64,000 nt of DNA from Bacillus sp. FJAT-14578 (lineage in GTDB: Bacteria > Bacillota > Bacilli > Bacillales > Bacillaceae_H), in the NCBI RefSeq assembly GCF_000504165.1, contig NZ_AYSE01000006.1, positions 248,001-312,000 on the forward strand, given 5' to 3'. This document shows positions 60,918 through 64,000 of this stretch, one piece after another. The notes under the pieces were generated by a model. That model worked only from the letters and a program-made list of their open reading frames with translations, was not told where the DNA came from and did no database searches. Positions within the stretch are counted from its first letter, which is position 1. Each line of letters starts with the position of its first letter. The position numbers were made by a program, and so were the translations under genes.

Positions 60918-61047
60918 TTATCCTAACTGATCCTTTTCCGAGAGTTCACCTAAAAGTTCTGCAACTTCTTCTTGCGAACGCTTATTAAGAAGATCAAATG
61001 CCTTATCGCCTTCGGAAGAAAGACGGAATAAAGAAAATTTCACCGCT
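60918..61047 (-). pseudogene. C-terminal fragment resembling a MarR/GNAT-family regulator
   Basis: About 42 codons ending SSEGDKAFDLLNKRSQEEVA...LSEKDQ-x2-stop, similar to the dimerisation helix of MarR-type regulators (such as those fused to GNAT domains). There is no DNA-binding part: an in-frame stop lies just upstream, next to the dispersed repeat at 61059-61081. The rest of 60686-61140 shows nothing else. Confidence 0.45.
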
Positions 61048-61058
61048 CTTTATTTTTA

Positions 61059-61081
61059 CCTCCCATTAGAGTGACATAAAT
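61059..61081. repeat. Short dispersed repeat, copy 3
   Basis: CCTCCCATTAGAGTGACATA and following bases match 4765-4787 at most positions. It lies at the broken edge of the MarR-like fragment. Confidence 0.5.
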
Positions 61082-61140
61082 TTGCATTTTGGGACAAGAT
61101 ACAAAAAGGGAGGTATTTCATATATGAAAGGGTGATTGCG

Positions 61141-61410
61141 TTGAAAGAGAAAGACCAACAGGAGTACAGTGATTTTTCAGCTGTCGAAAAAGGGCATGAA
61201 TATGTCATTCCCGAGGAGTTTCCAGACGGGCCGTTCGGTTCACCCGTTGACCGGAAGCTCGGAAAATCCACACCTTGGGAAGAAGGCCAACGAACGTACA
61301 GCGCGTTTAATTACGAATACAAAAACTTGCACGAAGAAACGCAGCGGCTCGATCCGGGCTCCCATCCGCCCCATGACAATCCCGATGCACATGAAATGAA
61401 TGCGGAATAG
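61141..61410 (+). CDS. Hydrophilic protein of unknown function (89 aa)
   Basis: The TTG start at 61141 is well spaced from AAAGGG; a GTG at 61132 is also in frame. The protein is acidic, Pro/Gly/His-rich in its second half (GSHPPHDNPDAHEMNAE) and contains EEFPDGPFGSPVDRKLGKSTPW; I recognise no domain. Such short cytosolic proteins recur in Bacillaceae. A minimal frame ATG-AAA-GGG-TGA (61124-61135), preceded by GGGAGG, overlaps the start region. Confidence 0.6.
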   Translation: MKEKDQQEYSDFSAVEKGHEYVIPEEFPDGPFGSPVDRKLGKSTPWEEGQRTYSAFNYEYKNLHEETQRLDPGSHPPHDNPDAHEMNAE

Positions 61411-61445
61411 GAAAAACGGAACAAGCGAAGAAAGCCTATACTACT

Positions 61446-61486
61446 AAAAAAGGGGCCGCAACGACACGATCGTCATTTTGGCCCCT
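61446..61486 (-). terminator. Terminator of the thiZXY operon
   Basis: Minus-strand GGGGCC...GGCCCC with an inner GACGATCGTGTC fold, followed by TTTTTTAG. Confidence 0.8.
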
Positions 61487-61528
61487 CATACATATCATCC
61501 AACTTTAATGCCAGTGCACATGTTCGTT

Positions 61529-62560
61529 TTACTCCGTAATGTCAACAAACAGCTCATCAGAAGCCGGTTCTTTTTCAATCAACCCGGATTTCTTCAACCA
61601 TTCGCTCGTTTCTTGCCATGATTCTTCACTTTGGCTGCCGAAACCTTCCTCAGATTTCATTTTCGGCAATAAAATCTCCAAGCTTTGCTTTTCCACTTCT
61701 TCCACTAGAGGAAAATTCGCTTTGTCTTGATTGCTTAAAAGAATTTGAAGGGCCTCGTCCGGCTGCTTCTCCATAAATTCAAAGCCTTTTGCTGCACCGC
61801 GCCAGAACGCTTTAATCGCTTCCTGCTCTTTTTCCCATGTTTGATCGCTTGTGACAGCTACTAATTCATAGTAATTAGGAACGCCGTAATCGGTCGGATT
61901 GAAATAGCGCGTTTCATATCCTTTATGCTTTAATACCGGTACTTCATGGTTAATATAAGCCCCGACGACAGCATCTGCCTTTTTGCTTACAACGGATGAG
62001 CCTAACTCGAAGCCGACATCAACCATATTCACTTTATCCGGATTTCCTCCATCATGTTCTACCATCGTTTTCAACAGCGATTCATTCAATGGAATTCCCG
62101 GGTACCCAACTGTTTTGCCTTCCAGGTCTTTCGGTGTTTGGATTGGGCTGTCCTTTAAGAACACAACATGATTTAACGGTGAGCGAACAATTGCTCCAAC
62201 TGATTTAACCGGGACATTTTCATTGGCACGAGCCATCACAACATCCGGCTGGTAGTAAAACCCTAATGTAATCTTCCCGGCAGCCGCTAAATTCAACGGA
62301 TCGGTCGGATTGGCTGGAAACTGGATATTCACTTTCACGCCTTCCTCTTCAAAAAACCCTTTTTCTTGTGCTACATACAAAAAGCTATGAACGGCATTTG
62401 GATACCAATCAAGCATCACATCCACTTCAGCGAGCTCTTTTCCTCCCGTTTCTTTCGTTTCACCTTCAGATGCGGATTCTTCGCTTGTTTTATTCCCCCC
62501 ACATGCGGCAAGCATCATGATCAACAATAAGCTTATACTAAGTGATAACCACTTTTTCAT
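61529..62560 (-). CDS. thiY: Pyrimidine-precursor ABC transporter, substrate-binding lipoprotein
   Basis: A 343-residue lipoprotein. The signal peptide MKKWLSLSISLLLIMMLAAC has an LAAC lipobox. The mature NMT1/THI5-like domain opens with AEVDVMLDWYPNAVHSFLYVAQEKGFF, the motif of ThiY proteins that bind the thiamine breakdown product N-formyl-aminopyrimidine. ATG 62560 follows GGAGG and overlaps the thiX stop. It is the last gene of thiZ-thiX-thiY, ending before a terminator. A riboswitch, if present, would lie beyond the right edge. Confidence 0.88.
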   Translation of the reverse strand: MKKWLSLSISLLLIMMLAACGGNKTSEESASEGETKETGGKELAEVDVMLDWYPNAVHSFLYVAQEKGFFEEEGVKVNIQFPANPTDPLNLAAAGKITLGFYYQPDVVMARANENVPVKSVGAIVRSPLNHVVFLKDSPIQTPKDLEGKTVGYPGIPLNESLLKTMVEHDGGNPDKVNMVDVGFELGSSVVSKKADAVVGAYINHEVPVLKHKGYETRYFNPTDYGVPNYYELVAVTSDQTWEKEQEAIKAFWRGAAKGFEFMEKQPDEALQILLSNQDKANFPLVEEVEKQSLEILLPKMKSEEGFGSQSEESWQETSEWLKKSGLIEKEPASDELFVDITE

Positions 62561-63309
62561 TCTGTTTTCCTCCATTTTAATGATTTTCTTTCAAACCATA
62601 CAACAAGTAAAAATAAGAAAATGCCAACAGCCGATAAAAGAACAATCGGCGCAAACACACCCGCTCCATCAAATTGTGTCATCATCCGGCGGCTAAAATA
62701 TCCTAACCCAGCTTGAGCACCAAGCCATTCGCCGATAGCCGCACCAATGACGCTTAACGTTACACCCACCTTCAAGCCCGAGTAAAAATAAGGCAAGGCA
62801 GAAGGAACATTCAATTTGAAGAAAATGTCTTTTTTGCTGGCCCCCATCGTCAAAAGCAATTCTTTTAACTCTTTGCTGCTTGAACGCAGTCCGTCAAACG
62901 TGCTGACGGTGATGGGAAAAAAGGTGATCAGTACCGTCACCACTACCTTGCTCCAAATGGTGTATCCGAACCATAGAACGAAAATCGGTGCAAGGGCAAT
63001 AATGGGAATCATTTGGGAAGCGATAAGAATCGGATAAAAGGCCCGTTCCGCCACCTTACTCATATTCATCCAAACCGCCAAACCAACCCCCAATATAATG
63101 GAAATAACAAGACCAATGATAATAATTAAGAGCGTTGCCGGGAGATGCTCAAAAAACAAAACATCCTTTAACTCCCAAAGCTTTTCCATGATGCCGACAG
63201 GGGAAGGCAAAATGAACGCCATATTGACCGCTCTTGCCGCAATCTCCCATATCATTAGAAAAGCAATGACCAGCATGGATGAGAAGAGGTAGTCTTTCCA
63301 TTGTTTCAT
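62557..63309 (-). CDS. thiX: Pyrimidine-precursor ABC transporter, permease
   Basis: A 250-residue membrane protein with about six helices and the EAA-loop LLLTMGASKKDIFFKLNVPSALPYF that contacts the ATPase. SsuC/ThiX-type BPD_transp_1 family. ATG 63309 overlaps the thiZ stop (63306), and its own end overlaps the thiY start, so the three are translationally coupled. Confidence 0.86.
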   Translation of the reverse strand: MKQWKDYLFSSMLVIAFLMIWEIAARAVNMAFILPSPVGIMEKLWELKDVLFFEHLPATLLIIIIGLVISIILGVGLAVWMNMSKVAERAFYPILIASQMIPIIALAPIFVLWFGYTIWSKVVVTVLITFFPITVSTFDGLRSSSKELKELLLTMGASKKDIFFKLNVPSALPYFYSGLKVGVTLSVIGAAIGEWLGAQAGLGYFSRRMMTQFDGAGVFAPIVLLSAVGIFLFLLVVWFERKSLKWRKTE

Positions 63310-64000
63310 ATCTTCACCTTCCATCGCAGCTGATCAATCAGCTCGTCCTTTAGCCTGAGAATGGCCGGATCATTTAAATCCCGAAGGTTCCTTGGTCTGC
63401 CAAGAGGAACCTTCACCTCCTCCAGCTTTTGTACCGGCGTTTTTGTCAAAACGAAAATGCGGTCTGACAAAAACAACGCTTCATTCACATCATGGGTAAT
63501 GAACAAAATCGTTTTTTTTCGTTTTTCCCATTGCTCCAACAGCCATTCTTGCATCGATAGCTTCGTAATTGCGTCAAGGGCACTGAACGGTTCATCTAAA
63601 AGCAAGACGTTCGATCCGCTCAATACCGTTCGTAAAAATGACACACGTTGTCTCATTCCACCTGATAAATCAGCGGGATAGCGATGTTCGAACCCTTTTA
63701 ATCCAAACTCTTCTAACAAATCCATTACCTGTTTGTGCGCTTCGGCTTTCTTCACCCCTTTTAGCTCAAGCGGTAAAGCCGCATTTTCGACAATGGACCG
63801 CCACGGCATAAGCAAATCTTGCTGCGGCATATAGCCGACGCGCCCAGAACGGTTATGGCAAACCTCTCCATCGATGCGGATTTCTCCCGAAGAAGGCTGC
63901 TCGAGGCCCGTGATCAGCCGAAAAAGAGTGCTCTTTCCGGATCCGCTCGGCCCAACAATGCTAATCAATTCTCCATCGGCAACCCTTAAGTTGAACGAGT
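63306..64000 (-). CDS. thiZ: Pyrimidine-precursor ABC transporter, ATPase (5' end outside the window)
   Basis: The visible 231 residues contain Walker A GPSGSGKST, Q-loop MPQQDLL, signature LSGGMRQR, Walker B VLLLDEPFSALD and the H-loop ITHDVNEAL. The frame continues to the window edge (preceding codons read SFNLRVADGELISIVG), so the start lies outside. The SsuB/ThiZ-like ATPase drives import by ThiX with the ThiY binding protein. Confidence 0.88.
   Translation of the reverse strand, partial: SFNLRVADGELISIVGPSGSGKSTLFRLITGLEQPSSGEIRIDGEVCHNRSGRVGYMPQQDLLMPWRSIVENAALPLELKGVKKAEAHKQVMDLLEEFGLKGFEHRYPADLSGGMRQRVSFLRTVLSGSNVLLLDEPFSALDAITKLSMQEWLLEQWEKRKKTILFITHDVNEALFLSDRIFVLTKTPVQKLEEVKVPLGRPRNLRDLNDPAILRLKDELIDQLRWKVKI

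Overview
The window is a stretch of a Firmicutes chromosome, clearly Bacillaceae. Many genes have close Bacillus subtilis relatives (nasA/nasB/nasC, tnrA, katA, kapD, ykvR, floT, mapB, the yrhG-yrhE-yrhD type formate locus, thiC, thiZXY). Shine-Dalgarno sites are strong, GTG/TTG starts are common, and the regulatory DNA is low-GC Gram-positive in style (TnrA boxes, a PerR box, cre sites, TPP and c-di-GMP riboswitches, U-tract terminators). No rRNA, tRNA, CRISPR array or intact prophage was seen. I do not name a species.

Layout. 1-8.4 kb is a nitrogen block: the start of nasC and nasB, the divergent nitrate transporter nasA, the regulator tnrA, a DEDDh exonuclease, a DUF294 nucleotidyltransferase-like gene and the ammonium transporter amtB. 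Sites fitting the TnrA consensus TGTNA-N7-TNACA lie between nasB and nasA and twice upstream of amtB, so the regulator and several likely targets sit together. 8.4-24 kb is mixed housekeeping: a short YitT-like protein, an OYE-family flavoenzyme, an IscA-fold protein without its cysteines, an IDEAL-domain protein and an Rrf2 regulator that share a palindromic operator, purT, a haem O synthase, an SDR, KapD, YkvR, an NfrA-type reductase and an orphan histidine kinase. 24-33 kb holds katA under a PerR box, HAD phosphatases, an M20 amidohydrolase, a cytoplasmic alpha-amylase, a TatD hydrolase and the second of two small paralogues with matching promoter/cre architecture. 33-41 kb has TPP-riboswitch-controlled thiC, a MATE pump, a SpoIID/LytB-SLH surface protein behind a c-di-GMP-I riboswitch, a small secreted protein and mapB.

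41-50 kb carries a formate locus (FNT channel, FdhF-type formate dehydrogenase, DUF1641 protein, plus two small proteins), a solitary IS200/IS605-type tnpB with its likely omega RNA end, and the flotillin floT. 50-57 kb has an MBL hydrolase, an ArsR-SDR pair with a palindromic operator, dihydrofolate reductase, ppaC and the remains of a malonate decarboxylase operon (truncated mdcDE fusion plus mdcG). 57-61 kb looks like a decay zone: a DHA2 efflux pump, a helD gene reduced to its two ends, a serine-recombinase N-terminus, a MarR-like C-terminus and a shortened DHFR-family protein. The window ends in thiY-thiX-thiZ, a pyrimidine-precursor ABC importer whose ATPase gene runs off the edge.

The strongest observations for follow-up are the c-di-GMP-I riboswitch on the SpoIID-SLH gene, the Rrf2/IDEAL operator pair, the paralogous small genes with superimposable cre promoters, the cysteine-less IscA-like protein, and the internally deleted helD and truncated mdcDE. 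Several short genes are read directly from the sequence (positions 3243, 33494, 41597, 50323, 59564, 60685).
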